Shown here: in pieces, positions 26,077 through 37,654 of the stretch
Layout of the letters: each line of letters begins with the position of its first letter
Numbering within the stretch: the stretch's first letter is position 1
NCBI GenBank assembly: GCA_905331475.1
Contig: CAJNYU010000847.1
Location: forward strand, 30,502 to 94,501
Direction of reading: 5' to 3'
From: Rotaria socialis
Lineage: Eukaryota > Rotifera > Eurotatoria > Philodinida > Philodinidae
Length of the DNA: 64,000 nt
Notes under the pieces: generated by a model
Seen by the model: the letters and a program-made list of their open reading frames with translations, nothing else
The model's database searches: none
What the model was told of the DNA's origin: nothing
Program-made: the position numbers and the translations under genes

Positions 26077-29000
26077 TTAACAACAGCCACTTTTCTTTGT
26101 TTTAGAGGATAGATTTACAATGTTTTCCCCTTTACGTAGTCTATCGTCTTTTTCTTGCATTACTCTGCAAAAAAAGAAAATATGAAATAAAAATATAATC
26201 GTTATTAAAATGTTACCGAGCGACAGCTTCCATTATTTCAAGCACTGATATACCTAATCGAGCACTACTTTCAAAGAATAAGCATCGACATGTCTACAAA
26301 ATAGACAAACATATGTATTTTATTGCAAGAAAATACATCAAATTTACATTAGCTAATCTTGATCCATCTTTATATTTAACAGGTCGATGTTCATCATCAG
26401 CACATAAATCAATCTTATTACCAACAAGAACTAGAGTACAATCCTCATCAGTTGATTCCTATAATTATATTTTATGTAATTAAGAGAAGAAAAGCAAGTT
26501 TTCACCAAAACAAATACCTGTATACTTGACATCCATGAACGAACATTTTGAAATGTTATTTCACATGTAACATCGTAAACAAGAATAACTCCATCAGATT
26601 TACGTAAATATTGTTTAGTGATACTTCGAAATCTAGTATTAACTAAAAGAATAACAACAATAGCAATAGCAGTTTTTCTAGAAACCTCTCTTGGCCAGCC
26701 TAACAATATATATGAAGATTAATAATGAGAAAAATCAAGAAATATATTTAATTACAGTATCCCATAATTGTAAGGCTATAATACGATCATCTATATTGAG
26801 CATTTTAACTTGCAGATCAACGCCAAGTGTCGCTGAAAATGTTTCTGTGAATTGATTCTGACAAAATCGTTGAATGAAACTTGTTTTACCAACTCCACTA
26901 TCACCTAAATATAGAAAGTTTATTTTGAACATCGCAATAGATTTAACTTCTATTTAACAAACCAATAAACGCTACTTTAAATATTCGATCAGGTGCAGCA
27001 TTGGATGCTACATTCTATAATCAATACAAATAATTATTAAAATTAAAATTTATTCTTATTGATTTCTTTTACCATTATCTCCGAATATTGAAAAGCTGCA
27101 TGTGCACCAATAGGTTGGTGACGTGTACCCAGATTTTCAGTACTAAACATACATATACAATTTACGTAACATCTCATGAGAAGAATACTTGATTAGAAAG
27201 CACAATTTGTTTGTGTAAACGGAACGAAGAAAACAATAAAATATTTCAATCGGCATGAATTCATTTGATTCAAACATAACATGAAATATTGTTATATCCA
27301 TATTTTAAAGATGCGCTCGAAAATCTATGTTTGTACATAGTAATAATTGTAGCTCAAGACGAAAATCAATAGCTGTAGAGTCAATAGAAACGAAGTTGAC
27401 ATACGTCTATCGAATAAAACTTTACATTTCTGTAAAAATATTACACACAGCACTTTTTCTATGAAAACAATGTATGTCATGTGGCTAATACTGTTTTTAT
27501 AATAATGTCATTCAAATCTGGAGTATCATCAATGGCTGGTTATCAAGACAGAAAGAAAAAAATGAAAATAATATACTTTTTGCTGCATCCCAAGGCTATG
27601 TCAAAGTTATTCTATAGAATCCGCTGGGTGATTCAAGTCTATTTTCAGCATATGTTATGAGATGATTTTATTTTTGAATTCACTTTTTTTTATGAATCTA
27701 CTATGCAAGAAAGCTCAAATAATCCGTTGTTCATCATTCGTATTGAAGTCCTAACATAAGATGTAGTATTTGAGCTGAAGCATGCGATAGACTTACATAA
27801 AATGAATTTGAACAAACGTGTTTACGATAAATATCGAAAATAAACATGAAACATCAAGGAAACTCTAGAAAAGAAGTTTGAAATACTCTCAAAATACGAC
27901 AAAGTCGAGCATTTTCTCTTGTGTTCTCACGGCATTTCAATAAATCAATAAAATAATAATTTGATTTAAATGCAATATCGAATAAAAATGTAATCTTTAT
28001 CATGAATTTTTAAATTGAACTGTTTTTCAATTCTATTTACAGATTCATAGAAGATGTTGTAATCTATTCTATCCATATTTTTAAATTAATAAAACTTATG
28101 ATATATTCAGAGATTAACGATTTTATTAACGATGGACAGTCACTAATACATGTACGACACTACTTTTGTTGATGATTTTTAATGCGTTCCTTTTACTGCT
28201 AGAGTTAGTCACCGGATCATAGGGGAAAATATAACTAATTAACAATATAATTTAATCACCTGAAATTATTTTGATTTTGCGCATTTTTAAAGCAACTTGC
28301 ACTGAAATCATCATGTATTGAAAATGTAATGCCATCATCTTCTTCAGGTTCGCTACCATCGCTAGAAATAGATAATATATAATTATTTTTGTTAGAACTC
28401 TAAACTTCAAAAACAACACACGCTATAATTATGATTAAAAGGAAACTAGATCTTCAAAGAGTTCTATAAATATTTTTTTCAATATATTTATAAAGCTATA
28501 ATAAAAATTGACTGGTGATGACATACTTATATGGTGAAGTAATATAGTTCGATAAAATCGAGCCTTTTTCTGTTACTGATCCATTATATAATGGTGAAAC
28601 ATGTTCTTTTAACTGAAATTTCAATATAAATATATCTAAGTTCATTTTCAATGTTGATATCTTACTTTAGCGTCCTGTTGAAGATCACGCTCGTCCAATA
28701 AACGCTGATTAATAGATCTATAAGAATAGAAAATAGAGTCGTGATTTTAGAATATTTCCAACTGACTTCAATTTATCAAGTTCTTGAACAAGATTTTCAT
28801 GTTCAATAGCAATATTTTCAGTTAAATTTAATGTTTGCCTATGTAAAATGGAATAAAATGTAATTATTCAAATAGTTATTTGCATCAATTAACTTTGCCC
28901 GATCTCGTTTTTCTTTGTTGGTTTGAAGTTGCAATTGAGATATATAATGTTTAGATTCTTCAAGATTTTTTATGATTTCTTGTAATTGTTCTTCAAGTTC

Positions 29001-29961
29001 GGCTTTTTCCTAAAACGGTTTTAGATCAATTTGAAACAAAAAACGAAATTTATTATTTATCTTAATATAATTACTTGCTGTAATCGTTCATTATCATGTT
29101 TCATTTCTGTTTCATTTAAATTAATATCAAATAATTTCATTTCTAAAGCATTTTTCTTTTTAGTTACTTCAGCTAATTGTTGTTCTTTAATACGTAATTC
29201 TTCTTCCATTTGTTCTCGAATTTCGCGCTCTTTTAATTTTTCCTAAGCCGAACAATAAATCATATAAGACCAGCTTAGTCTATAAGAACAAATTAAATAT
29301 TTTTATTTACTTGTTCAAGTACGTTAGATTTTTCTGTTTTGATCTGTTGTTCCATTTCTTCGTATAATTTTTTTATTTCATCATTATATACAGATGATTT
29401 ACTTTGTAAAGCTGCTTCAATGCTTTGATGATCTAATTTTGATTGTTTAATTTCTTCGGTAACTTTACCAATAAATTTTTCAAATTGCCGTAATAAAACG
29501 GGGTCACTTTCACGTAACTTTAACCATAATCCCATGATTGTTTCTTCATCATCATACAGATCTTTTGCACCCAATGTTACTAACGTGTCATGAAATTCTC
29601 GTTTTTCATCATTATCATTAGAATTATGCTCGATGAATTCCGGTCCATTCTCATTAATGTTATCCAATTGGATACCAAGAAACATACCGAAACCAGCTTA
29701 AAATCAATCGATAACTAAAGAAAATTTTCAATCCAACAACTTACATGTAAACTCGTCAAGAGTCAGAAAGCCATTATGATCAACATCTAAAGAGTCAAAA
29801 GCATCTTCAAGTTGTTCGGGCTCAACAGCGAGCTCATCTCGCAGCCGTTGCATATCTCTTCTAATAATAAAACCCTTTTCTTCTTTATCACACATATTAA
29901 ATAACTCTTTTGCTTTAGCGAAAATTAATTCTTGAATATTGCCAGCCATTGCGTCGGCCAT
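26077..29961 (-). CDS. EF-hand/coiled-coil large Rab GTPase (RASEF/CRACR2A, Rab45/Rab46 type)
   Basis: Multi-exon gene of roughly 640 residues. The N-terminus (29961-29728, MADAMAGN) has two EF-hands: a divergent first loop ([12 protein letters not shown]) and a canonical second ([12 protein letters not shown]). A long coiled coil follows (for example [14 protein letters not shown]), over about 29690-28700, then a linker and a C-terminal Rab domain. Rab motifs: [12 protein letters not shown] (G1), [18 protein letters not shown] plus AGQER (G3), LVGNKIDL (G4), ESSARLG (G5), and the prenylation tail KKSGCC. Family members are Ca2+-responsive Rabs working in membrane traffic or store-operated calcium signalling. 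The coiled-coil block resembles CRACR2A, while the Rab block resembles RASEF at least as well, so the exact orthologue is open. The G3 motif AGQER is encoded by a 14-nt micro-exon (26686-26699). Confidence 0.92.
26686..26699 (-). other. 14-nt micro-exon encoding the G3 AGQER motif
   Basis: On the minus strand the exon gctggccaagagag is bounded by ttgttag upstream and gtttctag downstream. It follows the exon ending at codons for LQLWDT (phase 0) and joins to atttcgaag, giving DTAGQERFRS. The downstream intron is 53 nt (26633-26685). Without it the conserved switch II region would be lost, so it is strongly supported by protein conservation. Confidence 0.9.
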
Positions 29962-30942
29962 TATAATGATGTCAATCTGAAATTCTAAGAACAGCTACCA
30001 GAAGATATTCTTATTTTGATAAATATTTTTTGGAGATTTTTTTGCGTTTATCTCTCAATGCATCATATGCGTCACTCAGCTGTCGCTTTTAAATATACGT
30101 ATATGTATATATGTTTCTCTATGGTGCGCAAACAAAATTCCTTTCTGCTTACGTATAATTTAGCATACTTGGCGTATGAATTCAATCGAAAAAATAATTT
30201 ATGTGAGTAAGAAGGGCAAGGTAGAAAATCGAATACCGACTAAATGAATGAATACATAAGTAGTTCTATGCATCTGCCATTTTTCATGTTTTTTTTTTTT
30301 GTTGGTATTCGTTTCTATTTGCATGACTCTTATCGGTATGTACAGAGTCAGAGAGAAAAAAAAGAATATCGATACACGAATCTAAGCAGCACTGGCAGCT
30401 GCTGCCTGAATAGGTTGGATCAGAACATTTGATAAGAGTAGTTTTGTTTTTTGAGAATATTACTTCTACATTTGACTTTAATGATGCATATCAACACAAC
30501 CATTTGATATAGTCAACGTATACATGTGCAGAAGAAGGCGCAAATACGATAACTTATGAGCAAGATTTTTTGATTATTTTCCATTGAGAGAAACGGATGA
30601 AATTATCGTCTATATACAACTCACAGCTATCGTTAGCTGAGAAGTGATCAGAAAAATGAAGAACTTTGATTGGTAGAGTATTATTTAATTATCTCATTCT
30701 GTTTGCAGAAATGTAGAATCAAATTAAAATTCCTAAATGTTAGATATTTGGCCGGATTTAATTCTACGTATACCTAATCCATAAATTACACAAGCAAACG
30801 TTTTTTTTTTTGTTCAACAAAAACGAATAAGTCTTGTCTCAAAATAAAATTGAAATCAATTTATTACAATATAAGCACTTATTTTATTTTTACAAAAACA
30901 GTCGCTTCATAATGAGCAACACCAGATTTAAATCAATTCCAA

Positions 30943-30968
30943 CTATTATTATTATTATTATTATTATT
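30943..30968. repeat. ATT trinucleotide microsatellite
   Basis: About eight to nine tandem ATT units in non-coding DNA. Confidence 0.85.
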
Positions 30969-33037
30969 TACGCTATAGTACACTCATTATTCTTATAATT
31001 GCCAAAAATCTTTGTTACTTCAGTATATTTATAGACAGGATGAGAGATACGAGTAATTTTCATTAAAATATTTTTTAAACAGAACAGCATCATAATTTCT
31101 ATGATGAATTCATTGAAATTCTGCTTAGCAAGTGGCAAATTTATAATGTCGTCTTTTTCTTAGCATAGCTCCCAGTCGTTACACAAGCACTGATTTCAGC
31201 TTAGTTATATCCCATAGAACAATTTAGAAGATAACTCTCTGTTTCCAATCGAATACTTTCGAGATATTACACTATGTTCGTTGCCAAATTGGCATGCAAA
31301 AAACATAATCATTAACAGATGTTTGACATAACCATTTTAGCTTGATAAATAGATTAGATCGATCGATTGATAAGAGACTTTTCCTAAATTTTCTTCTTAA
31401 AAATAAAAGATTTTGATCATTCTGAACTTGAATAGAATATCAATATTCATAAAAAGTAAACATATCAAAACAAGTTTATGATCTATAGCAAAGTACATAT
31501 AATGTTTGTTTAAAAGCCACTGATAACCATCTTAATTATTGTCTACGCTATAATCGTTTACAGACTAATATATACGAATACATGCATTCGACATTTACAG
31601 CTAGTTATTCTTTAATGCCATGCTGATTAATATCTCATCAATTTCGGTAGGGCTTATTTACGATTTAAACAGAAAAAGAATCACAAGAGAAAAATAAAGT
31701 CTATCATATTTTTGATTTGTCAACAGAATATTATAATCAAAAGTCAAAGTCAAACTATAAAATATTAGTCAATTCAACAACAAATATAAGTGAAAATATT
31801 CTATTTAAATTTGTAACAAAACAAGTCATTTTCATTTGAGTATCACATACAGCCGATGAGTTTTTTTTTATTTATTGAATCAAAAGAAATATTAATTGAC
31901 AAAAAGTAACACCCGTTGAGAATTTTTCTATTAAATTCTTGCGTGTTATTTTTTTGTGGTTTGATAATCATTTTTCTTTCAATTTATAACATTATTTTAG
32001 TTGACGATAGATTCAAAAGAAAACATGAATTTATTCGAAGAATATATGGAATTAAAAACGATGGTAAGTTATCAATAAAAAACAAAAGCTATTCTGTTGT
32101 TTTATTGTCTATGTCTAATCCGTATTTGGTCCAATAAAGTTATATATGTGCTATTAACGGCGCACGTACAAACAAACAAACAGTTGAGTGCTGTGTTATT
32201 AATCACATAAATACAGTACAAGACGACTCGTAGTTGCCTAACAACATCTTAGATAGATCACGCCTGTTTTTCTTTGTCTCGTATCATACATTGCCATTGA
32301 TCTCGAGAAAGGGCTTGTGGTATTGAGTAAACAACGATTGTATAATAATGAAAGAAATTAATTTTAACGCTGCTTTTGTTTTTTAGCAAAGATAAAATGT
32401 AAGAACAATGGAGAGAATTTCTTTTTTGTGGTATTATATTGTTGTTGCTGTTTTTCTTGTACATTGTCCTATATGCGTTGGTGTTTGCCATACATGGCAA
32501 AACCAATAGTATGGTGCTACTGCTGTCTCTTTTTCTTTCTATCTAGACGAGTAGAAATACCTTATTAGAGAGTTTTTCTCATCGTGCCCAATACAATATA
32601 TTTAGATAACAAATGAAGCTCGAGACAGAAAAAAATAGTCTTTATTTGTGATATTTTTGCTATTTCTTTCTATGAATATCAGTGATAACGTCTCTGATTA
32701 TACTGTGGTGGATATTTTAGCATCCTGTTTTTCTTTGCGGCTTATTGCTTCTAGTGTATGTTGTTTTCATCCACAAGGACAAGCAAAAAAAGAAAGAAAT
32801 GGACAAAAAAAACCGCACCAAAACTACTTGCTTATATAAACTATGGAGAGAGCGGAGAAAAAGAAGCACGAATGCTAACATATCGGAAGTATAGAACCAT
32901 CTCCTCCACATAGCCAAATAAATACAATCCACATAAACAGATAGATAGAACATAAGTATCTTCCAGTACATAGCATGCAAGGTTTTGTAGATGAATAGAT
33001 AGAAGAAGAGCAAGTAGATAAGAACAGTTGGTATGAT

Positions 33038-33146
33038 GGGGAAAAAGTTGAAAATAAAAATATCGAAAACGAAATTGAGGACTGAAAATGTGGATGTAAC
33101 AGCGAGGGTAATGTTTTCGATATTTTTATTTTCGACATTTTTCCTT
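33038..33146. repeat. Long inverted repeat (hairpin) upstream of the Arg/Tyr-rich gene
   Basis: Perfect 21-bp arms at 33050-33070 and 33113-33133, extended outward by about 12 bp with one G-T pair and one inserted base, around a 42-nt loop. Transcribed, it would make a stem of about 33 bp. It ends about 95 nt before the start codon at 33241, so it may lie in a 5' leader or leader intron. It could be a microRNA-like precursor, a foldback element or a chance structure. Confidence 0.8.
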
Positions 33147-33240
33147 TCAACGTTTTCCCGTGCATTCGAACAATTTGAAGATATTTTATGTGAATTAATT
33201 GCTAAATTGGGAATATTTATATTTTGTTTTATAGACAAAC

Positions 33241-34789
33241 ATGTCACGTCGAGCTCGTTCGTTAAGTCATTTCCGTGGTACGACACCAGGACGCGAGGCA
33301 ACTCCATCTATTTATGAGTATGGATCAGCTGCTGATGGTACTGGAGGACGCGGCTATTCAACACGTCTTAATGTTTACACTCCTGATGTGTATGGAGCAT
33401 TATCTCGTGTGAGTCGAGCTACTTCTGTAGCTCGATTCAAAGATGTTGACAGTGAATTACTCGGCAGTGATTACAATCGTTGGAACCGATCCCGATCGGT
33501 GGGTCGTTACGATTATTTGAGAGCAAAACGACCGTATTCTGCATATGGTACACATGATTTCGATTATTTTGATCGTTACACAGAACGTATTCGGGATAAA
33601 ACACCAATTGCTCTTGATAGTCATTACACTCATTATAGGCCTTATTATTGGTATCATACAGCACCGCGTACCTTTTACTATCATTTTCCATACGATGATT
33701 GGCGTTACCGACCATTTTATACATATCGTTCACCTGCACTTTACTCTGCTGCAGGTAATAATTCATCGTATAATTATCGTTTCAATGATTCAATCGATCG
33801 CATTAGTTCCCTCAAGCGGGCCATGCGTGATATTGATTATACACGTGAATTAAGACAATTACGCTTTCCGACACCATCAACATTTTCGGCTATTTCACAT
33901 GATAGTCAATATCTAGATCGAGCACGTGAAGATGTTCGACGTACTATTGATTCTCGTGTTGGTAGTAGGGGTATTTCAAGACTTAATAATCCACGAGATT
34001 ATTTTGGACGAACGGTAAGTGTAACATTTGCTCTTTTTCTTAAAGAGAAAAGGAGTCAGAAGGTAGTTGCTTTTTTTAAATTTTAGTATGATGTCTATGA
34101 TTAGATTTACGGTTCGAAAAGATTTCGGTGATATCCTAACATTGATTTTTAAGCAAATTAGTTTTTTTCTTCTTTCTATCATATTTTTTTCTAAATTAAC
34201 AAATACACACTAATTAACTTAAATCATATGTATATACTAAATATTGAGTCATAAAAAAATAAAATATCATTGAAAATAATATTTTTATTTTTATTAGTTT
34301 GTTCGATTTGAAAAAGATGGTGTTAATAATGTTGGTGTTCAATACAATGGCTTAACCAGAACTGTCGAGCATAAACCAAGTTATTGGAAAGCAGAAGATA
34401 ATCTTGAAATGGGCTAGTAAGTTATTATTTTACTTGTTTAATTAATCATGAGATTTAAAAAAAAATGATTTATTAAGTGAATTACAAGCACAAAATGATG
34501 ATACATTAAATAAACTGTATGATAATCAAGATAGAATCGATGCGAGTCGTGAATGTCTTTTACAAGATAGAGCTGGTATTGCTCCTCGAATGTTTCATTT
34601 TGATATGAATTCTGTAAGTTATTCTATTTGATGTTTAAGAAACGTCATTATTTTCATTTTTATATATAGCGCCGTGCTCGTCGTGATGTCGATAATACAT
34701 TACGTCTCGTTCGAAATCTTAAACAATATAAACATGAGACATTTAATCGATTATCACAACCGTGGTCATTTGGGCGATATCTTTATTAG
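33241..34789 (+). CDS. Unrecognised Arg/Tyr/Ser-rich protein
   Basis: Four coding exons, about 383 residues. I do not recognise the family. Exon 1 (33241-34014, 258 codons) starts MSRRARSLSHFRGTTPGREA and is rich in Arg, Tyr and Ser, with a highly aromatic central block (for example YTHYRPYYWYHTAPRTFYYH, about residues 130-150). Exons 2-4 add FVRFEKDGVNNVGVQYNG, a segment with NKLYDNQDRIDASRECLLQD, and a basic C-terminus ending FGRYLY. There is no signal peptide or membrane segment. Introns are 34015 to about 34298 and two short ones, all GT-AG, and reading frame continues cleanly across each, which supports a real gene. Composition suggests a structural, cytoskeleton- or filament-associated or disordered protein, but this is inference. 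An acceptor-like site sits six bases before the ATG. Confidence 0.8.
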
Positions 34790-35279
34790 AAAAGAAAAGA
34801 AAAGAGAAAGGACATTCCCAAGAATGTCGTAATAAGCAGGAATAACCTTCTCGTTGAATAAGAAAGAAAATCGTTTCATTTCTCTTCTTTTCTTCGTGTC
34901 TGTTTTCTTTCTTATGTGTGAACCTTTTCCTTAGCCTGCACTATGTTAAAAATGCATAAATCTTTTTTTTCTGGTTAAAACAAGACATTGCTTCTTCTTT
35001 GTTCTTATTGTATTTTTTTCTCTATATTTATAATACAATATAATTTTATACAAATATATTTAAGAAATTCAGCATATAAAAAAATGAATATAATATAAAT
35101 AATAAAAGTTTTTATTGAATATTTTTTTCCAAGCTTTTAAACCAAGAGAAAAAGTAATTAAATCTTATTTAAAACGCTTTCATTAGCTTTGGATAATTGA
35201 AAACCAGAGCCTATACGATCGAGAAAAGTTCCTAGAGTAAACTATTTAAATGTCTCGTGCACTAAGTTTCGAAGCATCT

Positions 35280-35510
35280 AGTACTATGTAATTATAGAAA
35301 GTTTCACACGAAAAAACTTGTTAGCGCAGCCCCTTTGGGGCTAAAATGTGCAACTCACATATATCCCTTCGGCTTACTAAAATAATTCAAAATAGTTCAT
35401 CTGAAAAATCTACCCTGATTTCCAAAACCTATAATTAGGTCATTGCCTATTTGCTTATGTCTGTAATCGAGTATTAANTCATGTGAAACTTTGTATAATC
35501 ACATAGTACT
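35280..35510. mobile_element. MITE-like element with 29-bp terminal inverted repeats
   Basis: Terminal arms at 35280-35308 and 35482-35510 are inverted and match at 27 of 29 positions (outer ends agtactatg / catagtact). The 231-bp interior has no coding capacity and includes a small GC hairpin (agcccctttggggct, 35329-35343) and an N at 35478. Size and structure fit a non-autonomous DNA transposon; superfamily is not determined. Confidence 0.7.
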
Positions 35511-35586
35511 TTTTAGCTTTTCTATTCACTGACAAACGAGTGAATGTGTATTTCAACCAAACATATTAGTTCCAACTGTCATGCAT

Positions 35587-35766
35587 ATTGTCCAATTTCC
35601 ACCGGATATTGGACAATAAAATAACCAGCAAAAATTGATATTGTCGTAATTCCGGAAGAATTTCGGCAAATTCGGAAACTCGACAATTTTGTCCAATTTC
35701 CGGTGCAATTGGACATGTTGACGAAATTTCACTGGAAATTGGACATTGTCGAAATTTCGATGTCCA
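35587..35766. repeat. Cluster of palindromic TGTCCAATT-type repeats
   Basis: Three adjacent small palindromes share one core: attgtccaat/attggacaat (35587-35596 and 35608-35617), tgtccaatt/aattggaca (35690-35698 and 35707-35715), and ggacat/atgtcc (about 35740-35765). Intervening sequence repeats the GGAAATTGGACA and TTTCGG themes in both orientations. This looks like a short array derived from one unit in alternating orientation. Confidence 0.65.
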
Positions 35767-36122
35767 GATTCCACTAAACCGTCATAGCAATGAATTCTTA
35801 ATTTACTTTTCATTTCAGCGTAGCATTAATTGAATCGTGCTCTGATCTATTTAATTCACTATAACAATAATAGGCACACATTACTTGCAAATGAATACAA
35901 CTGAATGTTTAAGTTGAACCCTAAATCGACAAAGGAAGTCAAATATGTTCAGTAATGGCTGTCTATCGATGGTTGTGTGGCTAGACACGTTTGAAAAAAT
36001 TGTGGGACACAGAAGAAAAACACACATGACATCCAGTACAGACCAGACACGTGCACAAGGCAGGATGGTCTTGTTGTCCTGCCCTGTCCTTGAGGACAGG
36101 ATGAGATTTAGATTTTTGTCCT

Positions 36123-36212
36123 GTCCTGTCGCCCATCAGGACGAAGATTACCAACAGGACAGGCAAGGACAGGAGAAAAAATTATGTCCTGAGCACGTCT
36201 CTGTCTCTGGTA
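36123..36212. repeat. Duplicated segment, copy 1 (aggacagg-rich)
   Basis: About 90 bp, shared with 36596-36679 in the same orientation, with landmarks ccaacaggacaggcaag and cacgtctctg. The flank at 36060-36125 is also rich in tgtcctg/caggaca in both orientations. Confidence 0.8.
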
Positions 36213-36595
36213 GAAACTTCTTTTTATGTATTTTCCATTTATTTTTATTTTGTGGTAAAACACTGCCTATTAGTTATTGTTTCTTTAAATAGTATCAAGT
36301 TTAAATTATCACATTCGTGCTACAATCAATCTTGTTCATATTTTGTTCTTGCCGCGAAAGTTAAGATAGTTTTCTATTTTATTGTATTCTTAAATTAGTG
36401 ATAATTTAAAGCGTATTTGTTGTATTTGAAAATGATGTCAAATACATTAAGCCTAAGATTACTAATACTAATATTTACTTTGATCGAGAATAGCTAGGGT
36501 TTGGAGTCCCAAATTCGGACTCATAATTAGTTTTCAGTCACTAGAAAAATGAGGATAAATCAGTAACGCTAGTCAGGACATGACTTTAACGTATT

Positions 36596-36679
36596 GTCCT
36601 GCCGCCCGCCAGGACCAAGGTAGCCAACAGGACAGGCAAGAACAGGAGAGAAAATTATGCCCTGCACACGTCTCTGGTA
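36596..36679. repeat. Duplicated segment, copy 2 (aggacagg-rich)
   Basis: Second direct copy of the segment at 36123-36212, roughly 85 percent identical by eye and about 470 bp downstream. It shares ccaacaggacaggcaag and cacgtctctggta. Likely a remnant of a repeated element. Confidence 0.8.
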
Positions 36680-37654
36680 CAGACTGCCGAGAAATCTCAG
36701 ACTAGAATACAAATATGCGTTATTCTCTTTTAATCGATTAGTTTACATTGCAATCTCACGAAAATAATCTGTCCTACCTCGCCCCCTTAATGCTCGAAGA
36801 GCTGTGTGTTCTCTGTATATAAATCGTAGTTAGCTTTCAAACTATTCAAACGAAACATTTCATATGATTATATTGTTCAAGAAAATTAATTTGAATCAAA
36901 TTCACGACAAATATGTTCAGTATTCTAAACTATATAACGTAAAAAACTTCATCTCTCAAATTTAGTCGACCAGTAAAATTATTTTTGCATTTTTATTGAT
37001 TAAAAATCTATTGAAAATAGTATGCATCATTCTTTTATTTTTGTTAACTAACTTCCGAAAGATTGAAGGTAATAGGACGCGCCCACTTATTTTTCTAATC
37101 AATCTTCGGCATATAGGACGAAAGGAAAATAGTTTCTTTTCAACTTCAATCGACTATTTGGTTTCATTTATTGCCAATGGCAAATTTTGTTGGAAAGAAA
37201 AGAAAGTCAACTTTGTCCGACGTAGAGTAGTTTTTTTACTTTTGTTTGGATTAATAGTAACCGATTTCGGCGAATCTTTGCAAGTAGACATGAAAGAGAT
37301 TTTGTTGAAAATACGAAGCAAAGAAAAAACAATATGTTGGAAAAAAACTCAATGTCTATGATTGAATACCAACACTTCGTAGGCAAATAGTTTTTGCTTT
37401 TCTTGTTGATGACTACGATGCTATTTCTCAGGCCAAAAAAATTTCAGCGATCCGGATTTCATCGGGTTTGGTCGAAATTCAACAAGAACTGATAGAATTC
37501 GGTGAACCGTTAGCCGAATTTTATATCAGAATTCGGGCCACTGGTTTCTTTGTTACTTCCGATCAGGGTGGCCAGATCTTCTGAAAACTAGGTAAAATTT
37601 CTGAATTTTGAACATGTTTCTGATTTTTTTTTGAATTTGGAATATTTTCAGATC

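Larger units (their letters stand above)
29962..33240. other. Intergenic region between divergent genes
   Basis: 3.3 kb separating the Rab-like gene (-) and the Arg/Tyr-rich gene (+). It has an (ATT)n microsatellite at about 30943-30968 and a long near-perfect inverted repeat at 33038-33146. A splice-acceptor-like ttttatag at about 33227-33234, six bases before the ATG at 33241, suggests a 5' UTR intron or a trans-splicing site. No conserved coding sequence was recognised; short open stretches at 30016-30432 and 31916-32137 lack homology and proper context. Confidence 0.5.

Noticed and set aside
26735..26932. Open frame that looks like a Rab start ([13 protein letters not shown])
   Set aside because: The first residues are intron sequence. 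The real exon before it ends FKVAFIG and splices directly to DSGVGKTS.
31916..32137. Signal-anchor-like open stretch followed by a donor-like gtaagt
   Set aside because: It opens at a TTG and no downstream exon joins it; kept as non-coding.
33033..33317. Open frames on both strands over the hairpin upstream of the Arg/Tyr-rich gene
   Set aside because: They overlap the inverted repeat and the start of the real gene in another frame; low-complexity composition and no homology.
35329..35343. GC-rich hairpin as a possible terminator or ribozyme
   Set aside because: It is only a short perfect palindrome inside the MITE-like element, and no ribozyme core such as CUGAUGA with GAAA was seen nearby.
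36996..37361. 121-codon open stretch with a hydrophobic start
   Set aside because: It begins at TTG, not ATG, lies in the repeat-rich region and shows no recognisable domain.
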